Shown in pieces: positions 7,688 to 13,391 of a DNA stretch of 14,177 nt. Source of the stretch: CAYRHS01 sp964424125. GTDB taxonomy: Bacteria > Actinomycetota > Acidimicrobiia > IMCC26256 > JAOSJL01. The stretch spans positions 1 through 14,177 of the forward strand of contig CAYRHS010000083.1 in assembly GCA_964424125.1 (NCBI GenBank), read 5' to 3'. Under the pieces are notes generated by a model, which had not been told where the DNA came from, made no database searches, and saw only the letters and a list, made by a program, of their open reading frames with translations. The position numbers and the translations under genes were made by a program. How positions within the stretch are numbered: the first letter of the stretch is position 1; every line of letters starts with the position of its first letter.

Positions 7688-8532
7688 GTGATCTCGATCC
7701 ACCGATCACCGCTGTCCGCGAAGTCGTGCGGCGCGCGCTCGACGAGGACCTGGGCGTCCTCGGGGACATCACCTCGATCGCGACCGTGGCGGAGGAGGCC
7801 CCGGGCCGTGGTTCGTTCGTGGCCCGTGCCGACGGGGTTCTCGCAGGGACGCTGGCAGCCGGTGAGGTGTACGCGCAGCTCGATCGGCGCGTCACCGTGG
7901 AGTGGCTCCGGCGCGACGGCGAAGAGGTCATGGAGAACACCGCGTTCGGCACGGTCACCGGACCGCTGCGCGCGCTCCTCGCGGGAGAGCGGACGGCGTT
8001 GAACTTCCTCGGGCACTGCTCCGGGGTCGCGACGCTCACTCGTCGCTACGTGAGGTCCGCTCACGGAAAGGTCCGTGTCCGTGACACGCGCAAGACCCTG
8101 CCCGGTCTCCGCGCGCTTCAGAAGGCAGCCGTCCGGGCGGGTGGCGGGCTGAATCATCGTGAGTCGTTGTCGGATGCCGTGCTCATCAAGGACAACCACC
8201 TCACCCAGCTCGGCCTGGGTCCGGCGGTCGAGCGGGCCCGCCTGCGGTGGCCGGGTCGTCCGATCGAGGTCGAGTGCGACACCTTCGAGCAGGTGGCGGA
8301 AGCGAAGCGGGTCGGGGTGGATCTCGTGCTGCTCGACAACATGACGCCTGAGCAGGTGGCCGAGGCGGTCGCGTTGCTCGACGGCGAGGCCCTGGTGGAG
8401 ATCTCGGGCGGGCTCGAGATGATGGTGATGGGCGATTACAGCCAGGCCGGCGTCGACTTCATCTCCGTCGGCGCGCTCACGCACTCGGCGCGACAGCTCG
8501 ACGTCGCGCTCGATCTGGAGCCGGGTGCCTGA
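7684..8532 (+). CDS. nadC: Nicotinate-nucleotide pyrophosphorylase (carboxylating); quinolinate phosphoribosyltransferase
   Basis: Converts quinolinate and PRPP to nicotinate mononucleotide with loss of CO2 and pyrophosphate. The product is 282 aa, a normal length. GERTALNFLGHCSGVATLT (residues 101-119) and DTRKTLPGLRALQKAAVRAG (134-153), followed by GGLNHR with H158/R159 and LIKDNH (167-172), are the substrate-binding signatures. The C-terminal barrel retains LLDNM and EISGGL. The GTG start overlaps the nadB stop (GTGA). The stop shares one base with the coaX ATG (TGATG), so the gene is tightly coupled on both sides. Nothing unusual within the gene; its position between panD and coaX is discussed among the findings. 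Confidence 0.96.
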   Translation: MSDLDPPITAVREVVRRALDEDLGVLGDITSIATVAEEAPGRGSFVARADGVLAGTLAAGEVYAQLDRRVTVEWLRRDGEEVMENTAFGTVTGPLRALLAGERTALNFLGHCSGVATLTRRYVRSAHGKVRVRDTRKTLPGLRALQKAAVRAGGGLNHRESLSDAVLIKDNHLTQLGLGPAVERARLRWPGRPIEVECDTFEQVAEAKRVGVDLVLLDNMTPEQVAEAVALLDGEALVEISGGLEMMVMGDYSQAGVDFISVGALTHSARQLDVALDLEPGA

Positions 8533-9296
8533 TGCTCCTCGCGATCGACGTCGGGAACACCCAGACCGTCGTCGGACTCTTCGACGATCGCGAGTTGGTC
8601 GACCACTGGCGGATCACCACCATGGCCGACCGGACTTCGGACGAGCTCGCGCTCATGATCCAGCAGTTCCTCGGATTCCACGGCTTCTCCTTCGACGCCC
8701 AGGTCACGGGGGTCGCGATCTCGTCCGGTGTCCCCACGCTGACCGTCGCGCTGCGGGAGATGACCGAGCGCTACTTCGGGTTCGCCCCGCTGGTGCTCGA
8801 GCCGGGTGTGCGTACGGGGATGCCGATCCTCTACGACAACCCCAAGGAGGTCGGGGCCGACCGCATCGCCAACGCCGTGGGCGCGTTCGATCTCTACGGT
8901 GGTCCGTCGATCGTCGTCGACTTCGGGACTGCGACCACAATCGAGGCGGTGAGCAGCAAGGGCGAGTATCTCGGCGGTGCGATCTTCCCGGGCATCGAGA
9001 TCTCGATGGAAGCGCTCTTCGGCAAGGCCGCGCTTCTGCGGCGCGTTGAGCTGGTCCCCCCCAAGCACGTCATCGGGAAGTCCACGACCGAGTCGATCCA
9101 GTCGGGCGCGGTCTACGGCTTCACCGGACAGGTGGACGCCGTCGTCGAACGCTTCCTCGAGGACCTGGGTGAGTGCGCGGTCGTCGCCACAGGCGGGCTC
9201 GCCGACCTCATCGCCCCGGTCTCGCGCACGATCGAGCACGTCGAGCCCTGGCTCACGCTCTTCGGCCTGCGGATCATCGCCGACCGGAACGCCTGA
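8532..9296 (+). CDS. coaX: Type III pantothenate kinase
   Basis: Phosphorylates pantothenate, the first committed step to coenzyme A. The 254-aa protein belongs to the ASKHA superfamily. IDVGNTQTVVGLF (residues 5-17) is the phosphate-binding loop with D6. PKEVGADRIANAVGA holds the catalytic Asp of GADR (108-111). VVDFGTATTIEAV (128-140) is the second phosphate motif, and GEYLGGAIFPGI is the conserved type III block. It begins directly at the nadC stop (TGATG). Together with panC and panD it supplies the pantothenate-to-CoA entry. A 39-nt gap follows, carrying a -10-like box for the SDR gene, so coaX is probably the last gene of the cofactor transcription unit. Confidence 0.96.
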   Translation: MLLAIDVGNTQTVVGLFDDRELVDHWRITTMADRTSDELALMIQQFLGFHGFSFDAQVTGVAISSGVPTLTVALREMTERYFGFAPLVLEPGVRTGMPILYDNPKEVGADRIANAVGAFDLYGGPSIVVDFGTATTIEAVSSKGEYLGGAIFPGIEISMEALFGKAALLRRVELVPPKHVIGKSTTESIQSGAVYGFTGQVDAVVERFLEDLGECAVVATGGLADLIAPVSRTIEHVEPWLTLFGLRIIADRNA

Positions 9297-9321
9297 CGGC
9301 GAGTCGGGGGCCGATCACGAT

Positions 9322-9327
9322 TAGGGT
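9322..9327 (+). promoter_or_regulatory. -10 box TAGGGT of a likely leaderless SDR transcript
   Basis: TAGGGT ends 8 nt before GTG 9336. The 39-nt coaX-SDR gap has no strong Shine-Dalgarno sequence. This fits the leaderless pattern seen at folP, folB and the polyprenyl synthase. No clear -35 is visible. Confidence 0.45.
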
Positions 9328-9335
9328 TGGATGAC

Positions 9336-10298
9336 GTGAGAGTCCTGGTCACGGGCATGGGCGGTGAGCTCGGCACCCGTGTGGCGCAGCTCCTCGAGGA
9401 CCACGACGAGATCGACGAGATCGCGGGGGTCGACTTCGTCCCGCCCCGCCGACGGCTCCGTCGGTCGAGCTTCCGGCGGATCGATCCGCGCGATCGGGAG
9501 CGCTTGGTCGAGTTCGTCACCGAGTTCGAGCCCACAGCCGTCGCGCACCTCGGTGTCTACGAGCCCCACGCGCGCAGCAGCCCTCGCACCGCAGCCGAGC
9601 TCACGGAGTCGTGCGCGCTCGCGGCGCTGGGTGCTGCCGCGCGCACGGGAGTGCTCGACCGGGTGGTGGTCCGCAGTGGGATCGAGGTCTACGGTCGCGG
9701 TCGGGGATTGCCCGACGTGCCGGACGAAGCCGTGCCGCCGGAGCCGGGGACGCACTTCGGAGCCTCGTGCCTGGCGGTGGAGGTTTCGGCGGCGAGGCTC
9801 GGACGCCGGCACGACTACCCGGTCGGCTTGGTCCGGCTGGCGCCGGTGGTGGGGTCGCACGTGCCGAGCCCCTTGGGTCGCCTGTTGCGGCTCCCCGCGG
9901 TCCCCGTTCCCGTCTTCGACGACCCCGCGTTCTCCATGGTCCACCCGGAGGACGCGGCGCATGCGCTGGTGGCCGCCCTCGTGGCCGCGCACGACGGTCC
10001 GCTCAACGTCGTCGGCACGGGCGCGGCCAGCCCGTGGCAGGCCGTGCGGCTCGGTAACCGGGTCCCGGTCCCGGTGTTCGGCGCCGGCTGGGCCGTCGCG
10101 GCTCGCGTCGCGGAGGTCGCGGGCGCGCCCGTACCGTCGCACGTGATCGAGCTCCTGCGCAGTGGCCGAACCGCCGACGGCACCCGCGCCTTGGAGGCGC
10201 TCCACCTGCCGCGCCCGCGGCCGGTGCAACAGATCTGTTCCGAGCTCTACGAGTGGGCCACCGTGACGCCGCTCCGTCCCACGAGGGCTGTGGCATGA
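9336..10298 (+). CDS. SDR / NAD-dependent epimerase-like protein lacking the Tyr-Lys catalytic pair
   Basis: A 320-aa extended SDR-like protein. MRVLVTGMGGELG (GxxGxxG at residues 7-13) with Asp 33 after the second strand predicts NAD binding. VVVRSGIEVYG corresponds to the serine strand of epimerases. The catalytic segment, normally YGxSK, reads F141-GAS-C145, so both the Tyr and the Lys are lost and ordinary SDR chemistry is unlikely. A structural, regulatory or atypical role is inferred. GTG 9336 is preferred over TTG 9327: it starts directly at the first Rossmann strand and fits the -10 spacing. The gene is followed by a micro-ORF and an acyltransferase. M. tuberculosis has a comparable galE2 (Rv0501)-Rv0502 pair, by recall. 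Substrate unknown. Confidence 0.88.
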   Translation: MRVLVTGMGGELGTRVAQLLEDHDEIDEIAGVDFVPPRRRLRRSSFRRIDPRDRERLVEFVTEFEPTAVAHLGVYEPHARSSPRTAAELTESCALAALGAAARTGVLDRVVVRSGIEVYGRGRGLPDVPDEAVPPEPGTHFGASCLAVEVSAARLGRRHDYPVGLVRLAPVVGSHVPSPLGRLLRLPAVPVPVFDDPAFSMVHPEDAAHALVAALVAAHDGPLNVVGTGAASPWQAVRLGNRVPVPVFGAGWAVAARVAEVAGAPVPSHVIELLRSGRTADGTRALEALHLPRPRPVQQICSELYEWATVTPLRPTRAVA

Positions 10299-10348
10299 GC
10301 CGAGGAAGAGCGGCCCGGCGCCGCAGGCGCCAGGAGCGGGAACGATGA
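10295..10348 (+). CDS. Arginine-rich 17-codon micro-ORF linking the SDR and acyltransferase genes
   Basis: The ATG at 10295 overlaps the SDR stop (ATGA), and the TGA at 10346-10348 overlaps the acyltransferase ATG (ATGA). The frame reads MSRGRAARRRRRQERER, with 9 Arg in 17 residues. The double 4-bp overlap is the geometry of termination-reinitiation coupling, so ribosomes leaving the SDR gene would cross this ORF to reach the next one. It may be a translated peptide, perhaps RNA- or ribosome-binding given its charge, or only a coupling spacer. Its DNA contains a GGCGCC/GGCGCC hairpin. M. tuberculosis carries a tiny very basic protein (Rv0500B) just before galE2; apart from basic character I see no sequence match. 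No homology can be claimed. Confidence 0.45.
   Translation: MSRGRAARRRRRQERER
10317..10331 (+). promoter_or_regulatory. Hairpin within the SDR-acyltransferase junction
   Basis: GGCGCC (10317-10322) and GGCGCC (10326-10331) pair perfectly across the 3-nt loop GCA. The hairpin lies 13 nt before the acyltransferase ATG, partly covering the region where its ribosome site would be (GGAGCGGG at 10333-10340). It could make acyltransferase translation depend on ribosomes crossing the micro-ORF. This is inference from the sequence alone; such GC hairpins are also frequent by chance here. Confidence 0.35.
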
Positions 10349-11055
10349 CCCACCTCGAGGTCGCCCCGACGAGCGGGGCTCCCGGGCTGTCGACCCATGG
10401 GCTCGATCTCGACCGCGTCGGCCATCGCGTCGGCATCCGCGACGCAATCCGGCGCCGCCTCACCGGTCGGTACCCGGTCGACCCCTTCGGCGGTGACCCG
10501 CTGTTCCAGGACAACCTCATCCCGACGGTGGAGCTCGCGATCTCGGTCGAGGTGGAGCACGCCGAGCGCGTGCCCTCGTCGGGACCGGCAGTCCTGGTCG
10601 CCAACCGCGGGTTCGGGATTACCGAGCCGGCCGTGCTCACGGTTGGGATCCGGCGCGAGTGCGGACGTCGGCTCCGGGTGATCGGTATGCCAGAGCTCCC
10701 GGTGGTCTCCCCCGTGCTCGGCAAGCTGGGGATGATCAAGGGCCTTCCCGGCGACGTGCGGGCCGTCCTGCGTGCGGGCCGTCTGGCCGCGTTGCCGCTC
10801 GGACCGACGTGGTTGCGAACGCGCGCCGGCGCCTTGCCACCAACCGAGGTCCTCACCGCGGTGCTCGGGTTCAGGGTCATCCCCGTCGCGGTCGTACCCG
10901 AGGGCCCCCTCGGGCTCCCGATGCGCTCGTGGCGGGTGATCGTCGGCTCCCATCTGGAGCTCGACGAGAGCCTCCAGCCCGGTGATCCGCTCGGCGCCGC
11001 CGAGCTGGCCGAGCTCGCTCGCACCGCAATCCAGAACCTCCTCGACCAGCGCTAG
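10345..11055 (+). CDS. PlsC-like lysophospholipid acyltransferase homologue with degenerate active-site motifs
   Basis: A 236-aa protein with the order of the PlsC/Rv0502-type family: an N-terminal DPFGGDPLF segment, then PAVLVANRGFGITEP (motif I region), LGKLGMIKGLPGDVRAVLRAG (motif II region), LAALPLGPTWLR (motif III region) and GFRVIPVAVVPEG (motif IV region). The catalytic His of motif I (usually NHxxxxD) is Arg (N87-R88), and no Asp follows at the normal spacing. Motif III, usually FPEG, is LPLG (150-153), losing its Glu. Acyl transfer by the normal His-Asp mechanism is therefore doubtful. The membrane-associated glycerolipid role is known for the family, not shown here. The start overlaps the micro-ORF stop. 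A perfect 12-nt palindrome (AGCGCTAGCGCT, 11048-11059) spans the stop codon. Confidence 0.8.
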   Translation: MTHLEVAPTSGAPGLSTHGLDLDRVGHRVGIRDAIRRRLTGRYPVDPFGGDPLFQDNLIPTVELAISVEVEHAERVPSSGPAVLVANRGFGITEPAVLTVGIRRECGRRLRVIGMPELPVVSPVLGKLGMIKGLPGDVRAVLRAGRLAALPLGPTWLRTRAGALPPTEVLTAVLGFRVIPVAVVPEGPLGLPMRSWRVIVGSHLELDESLQPGDPLGAAELAELARTAIQNLLDQR

Positions 11056-11057
11056 CG

Positions 11058-11112
11058 CTCGCGAGCAGAAGCTGGCGCTCTCCCGGTCCCGACGGCGGCC
11101 GGTGCTCGCGAG
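11058..11112. repeat. Pair of CTCGCGAG palindromes flanking the hydrolase promoter region
   Basis: The perfect 8-bp palindrome CTCGCGAG occurs at 11058-11065 (extended to GCTCGCGAGC) and again at 11105-11112, 47 bp apart. The second copy ends 2 nt before the TATGCT box. This is the geometry of paired operators for a dimeric repressor. A third copy sits in the ftsH coding sequence (GGCTCGCGAGCC, 899-910), so chance in GC-rich DNA cannot be excluded. Confidence 0.3.
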
Positions 11113-11114
11113 GG

Positions 11115-11120
11115 TATGCT
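11115..11120 (+). promoter_or_regulatory. Possible -10 box TATGCT for the alpha/beta hydrolase
   Basis: TATGCT followed by TTT is one of few AT-leaning spots in the 135-nt gap between the acyltransferase stop and the hydrolase start. It would start RNA near 11127 and leave a leader of about 65 nt ending in GGGGGA (11179-11184), 6 nt before TTG 11191. No convincing -35 is seen. Confidence 0.4.
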
Positions 11121-11190
11121 TTTCGTCGCGGCATTCGGACGCTTCGTCCAGCCGCGACGAGGACACGGTCGAGCGATCGGGGGACGACGG

Positions 11191-12048
11191 TTGGCGAAGG
11201 TCAGCGCGGCCGACGGGACCGAGATCGCCTACGACGTGTGGGGCCGGCAGGACAGGCCCCCTCTGCTGCTCATCCAGGGACTCGGCGCGGACTCGCGCGG
11301 CTGGGCACTCCAGCGCATCGCGCTCGGTCGACGCTTCCGCTGCTACGCCGTGGACAATCGCGGCGTCGGTGGCTCGAGCGCCGCCGAACCGCCGTACTCG
11401 ATGTTCCAGATGGCCGACGACGCCGTCACGGTGCTCAACGCCGAAGGGGTGGAGCGGGCCCACGTCATGGGGGCCTCGATGGGGGGCGTGATCGCGCAGA
11501 TCATCGGGGTGCTGTACCCGGAGCGGACGAGCTCACTCGTGCTCGCCTGCACCGCGTGCCGGCACCACCCGTGGCGCCGTGAGCTCCTGGCGGAGTGGGG
11601 CGAGGCGGTCTCGACCAGCGGCATGTCGGCCATGGCCGGCGAGGGCATGCGTTGGCTCGTCGGTCCCCGCATCCAGCGACGTTTCGGGCTCTGGATCAAC
11701 CTGCTCGCGCGGCTGATCCTGAAGAGCGACCCTCGCAAGTTCGCCGCGCAGGTCGACGCGATCCTCGCCATGTCGGACGAGTTGCGGGAACGGCTCCACG
11801 AGGTGCGCGCACCCACGCTCGTGATCACCGGCTCGCAGGACGCGCTCACGCCGCTCGGTGACGCCGAAGAGCTCGCCGAACTGATTCCGAACGCCCAGCT
11901 GGTCGTGCTCTCGGGCGCGGCGCACGGCCTCATGGTGGAGTCGCCCAATGCGTTCAACTCCGCCGTGCTCCGCTTCCTCGAGCATGCGACCAGCGACACG
12001 ACCGGTCGGCGCCGACGCGGCACCGTCGCCTCGGCGAGATCGGCCTGA
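11191..12048 (+). CDS. Alpha/beta-fold hydrolase
   Basis: A 285-aa alpha/beta hydrolase with a complete catalytic triad: nucleophile S96 in GASMGG, acid D217 in TGSQDALTP, and H245 in SGAAHGLMVE. The oxyanion strand reads PLLLIQGLGADSRGW, and VDNRGVGGSS is the typical family block after strand 4. A helical cap lies around residues 125-185. No signal peptide or membrane segment is seen, so it is probably cytosolic. The substrate cannot be deduced; esterases, lactonases and dehalogenase-like members share this layout. TTG 11191 is chosen because the conserved N-terminus (MAKVSAADGTEIAYDVWG) begins there with GGGGGA upstream. ATG 11116 would add 25 unconserved residues and lies inside the likely -10 box. 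Confidence 0.9.
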   Translation: MAKVSAADGTEIAYDVWGRQDRPPLLLIQGLGADSRGWALQRIALGRRFRCYAVDNRGVGGSSAAEPPYSMFQMADDAVTVLNAEGVERAHVMGASMGGVIAQIIGVLYPERTSSLVLACTACRHHPWRRELLAEWGEAVSTSGMSAMAGEGMRWLVGPRIQRRFGLWINLLARLILKSDPRKFAAQVDAILAMSDELRERLHEVRAPTLVITGSQDALTPLGDAEELAELIPNAQLVVLSGAAHGLMVESPNAFNSAVLRFLEHATSDTTGRRRRGTVASARSA

Positions 12049-12073
12049 CGCCGGGGCTCGCCCCGACGTCAGG
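12044..12073. terminator. Bidirectional hairpin between convergent genes
   Basis: Arms 12044-12056 and 12061-12073 (CCTGACGCCGGGG and CCCCGACGTCAGG) pair over 13 bp with a single mismatch and a 4-nt loop. The left arm includes the hydrolase stop codon. The hairpin lies between the hydrolase (+) and the polyprenyl synthase (-, ending at 12092), the place expected for a shared terminator. There is no T-run on either side, which is common for GC-rich actinobacterial terminators. Confidence 0.65.
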
Positions 12074-12091
12074 GCGAGCGGCAGGCCGCAG

Positions 12092-13069
12092 CTACGAGTC
12101 CCGGCCGACGAGGCCGTCCACGAGCCGACGGAGGCCCGCGGTCACGTCCGCGTCCAATGCGCCGGCGTCGTCGAGGGCCTGCGCTGCGGACTTGGCCTCG
12201 GCGCGCGCGACGTCGTACGCGGCCTCGACGGTCCCGTTCGACGACACGAGCGCCCGGGCTCGGCGGACGTCGTCGTCCTCGATCGGCTTCCCGAGGAGTT
12301 CGCGCAGCTCGCTGGAGTCGCGCAGGGTGTAGATCACGGGCAGCGTGTAGATGCCCTCCACGAGGTCCTGGCCCGACGGCTTGCCCAGCGCCTCGTCCGT
12401 GGCGGTCACGTCGAGCACGTCGTCCACGATCTGGAAGCAGGTCCCGAGGTGGCGGCCGAACGCCGTGACGGCTTCCAGATCGGCGTCGTCGAGCTCGGAG
12501 ACCATCCCGCCCACCCGACACGCCGTGGCCATCAGCGCGGCCGTCTTACCCTCGATCGCGGCGAGGTAGTCGGCTTCGCTGCGGCCGGTGTCGAAGAGGT
12601 GCTGCAGCTCGAGGACCTGTCCGCGACACAGGTCGCTGATGGTTGCGGCCAGCAGCCCCGCGACGTCCGCGCCGAGCGAGGCCGCGAGCTCGGAGGCCCG
12701 CGCGAGCAGGTAGTCGCCGGCCAGGATCGCCACGATGTTGCTCCAGCGCGCGTTCACGCTCGTGACGCCGCGCCGGGTCTCAGCCTCGTCGATCACGTCG
12801 TCGTGGTACAGCGAGCCGAGGTGGACGAGCTCCACGGCCGTGGCGCCGGTCACGGTGGCCTCGCTCACCGGCTTCGTGCCACCGGCGGACGCGTACCCGG
12901 TGCAGAGCGTGAGCGTGGGCCGCAAGCGCTTGCCACCCGCAGTGGCGAGGTGGGAGGCGGCGTCTCCGAGCAGCCGGTCGTCGACCGAGATGTTGCGGCG
13001 CAGGGCCGCCTCTACCCGCTCAAGATCGCCGCAAAGTGGCTCGAGGCCGAGCGTCTCGGCCGGCATCAT
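12092..13069 (-). CDS. Long-chain-type polyprenyl diphosphate synthase (trans-isoprenyl diphosphate synthase)
   Basis: Adds isopentenyl diphosphate units to an allylic primer, probably for the menaquinone side chain or another long prenyl product. The protein is 325 aa. GGKRLRP (residues 45-51) binds pyrophosphate. The first Asp-rich motif is HDDVID (89-94, with D90, D91 and D94) and the second is DDVLD (216-220). Gly 85, five residues before the first motif, is small; this is typical of long-chain rather than farnesyl/geranylgeranyl enzymes, but exact length cannot be told. The start is the first of two ATG codons (13069); the open frame extends further upstream and across the gap, but without family similarity. 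TACCCT ends 6 nt upstream, so the transcript is likely leaderless. It is convergent with the hydrolase and divergent from clpC. Confidence 0.94.
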   Translation of the reverse strand: MMPAETLGLEPLCGDLERVEAALRRNISVDDRLLGDAASHLATAGGKRLRPTLTLCTGYASAGGTKPVSEATVTGATAVELVHLGSLYHDDVIDEAETRRGVTSVNARWSNIVAILAGDYLLARASELAASLGADVAGLLAATISDLCRGQVLELQHLFDTGRSEADYLAAIEGKTAALMATACRVGGMVSELDDADLEAVTAFGRHLGTCFQIVDDVLDVTATDEALGKPSGQDLVEGIYTLPVIYTLRDSSELRELLGKPIEDDDVRRARALVSSNGTVEAAYDVARAEAKSAAQALDDAGALDADVTAGLRRLVDGLVGRDS

Positions 13070-13075
13070 GCATGC

Positions 13076-13081
13076 AGGGTA
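13076..13081 (-). promoter_or_regulatory. -10 box TACCCT of a likely leaderless polyprenyl synthase transcript
   Basis: On the minus strand TACCCT (13081 to 13076) is followed by 6 nt and then ATG at 13069, the same box and spacing as at folB. A weak TCGACC at 13105-13100, 18 nt upstream, could act as -35. No Shine-Dalgarno sequence precedes the ATG. Confidence 0.55.
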
Positions 13082-13239
13082 CGGCGCTGCGGGAACAACG
13101 GTCGAGCCGGAGGTGTCGTTACCGCTGTGGCGGCCGAGAGCGCACCGTTCCTGGGCAACCGTCAAGCGGGTGCTCGAGAGGCCGATGAAGGGCCGATGAA
13201 ACGTGTGGAGTCCCGCCGGGATTCTGATCGGTCGGCCGG

Positions 13240-13267
13240 TACACTGGTGTTGGCGTCCGGTCCGCCA
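13240..13267 (+). promoter_or_regulatory. Candidate clpC promoter with overlapping inverted repeat
   Basis: TACACT at 13240-13245 is a plausible -10 box. The predicted start near 13252 falls inside a perfect inverted repeat, TGGCG (13251-13255) and CGCCA (13263-13267), with a 7-nt spacer. This could be an operator for a stress regulator of clpC. It does not match the ClgR pattern as I remember it (CGC-N5-GCG), and no -35 is evident. Confidence 0.3.
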
Positions 13268-13361
13268 GGTCGTGCCGTCGAGGCCCGTACCGAGCGGCCC
13301 GGTCGTTCCGTACCATGAGGGATGCCCGCAGGAGTCAGCGAGCGAGAGCCGGAACGAACCA

Positions 13362-13371
13362 NNNNNNNNNN
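13362..13371. other. Assembly gap (10 Ns)
   Basis: Ten consecutive Ns lie 20 nt before the clpC start. Fixed short N runs usually mark a scaffold join of estimated or unknown length, so the true distance, and any gene in it, is unknown. A TGA at 13386-13388, in an open frame from the gap, could be the stop of a hidden upstream gene. Confidence 0.98.
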
Positions 13372-13391
13372 CCGCGGGAGACGCCTGAACC

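Larger units (their letters stand above)
13070..13391. other. Divergent intergenic region between polyprenyl synthase and clpC, containing the gap
   Basis: About 320 bp without a supported gene. It holds the leaderless synthase promoter (minus), a tandem GGCCGATGAA pair (13180-13189 and 13191-13200), candidate -10 boxes TACACT (13240-13245) and TACCAT (13311-13316) on the plus strand, and the Ns. An ATG at 13322, 5 nt after TACCAT, opens 13 codons and then enters the gap, so a small leaderless gene there cannot be ruled out. I see no tRNA or CRISPR. M. tuberculosis has lysS and lsr2 upstream of clpC1; neither is visible here. Confidence 0.6.

Noticed and set aside
5978..7702. Minus-strand open frame of 574 codons opposite nadB
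   Set aside because: It is a shadow of nadB, rich in Arg/His/Pro without domain motifs, and overlaps panD and nadC.
9321..11463. Minus-strand open frames of 567 and 486 codons opposite the SDR and acyltransferase genes
   Set aside because: They overlap each other and well-supported plus-strand genes and have low-complexity Arg/Pro/Ser composition.
11948..13318. Plus-strand open frame of 456 codons opposite the polyprenyl synthase
   Set aside because: It is antisense to a clear polyprenyl synthase with all motifs; long antisense frames are expected in GC-rich DNA, and its product shows no recognisable domain.
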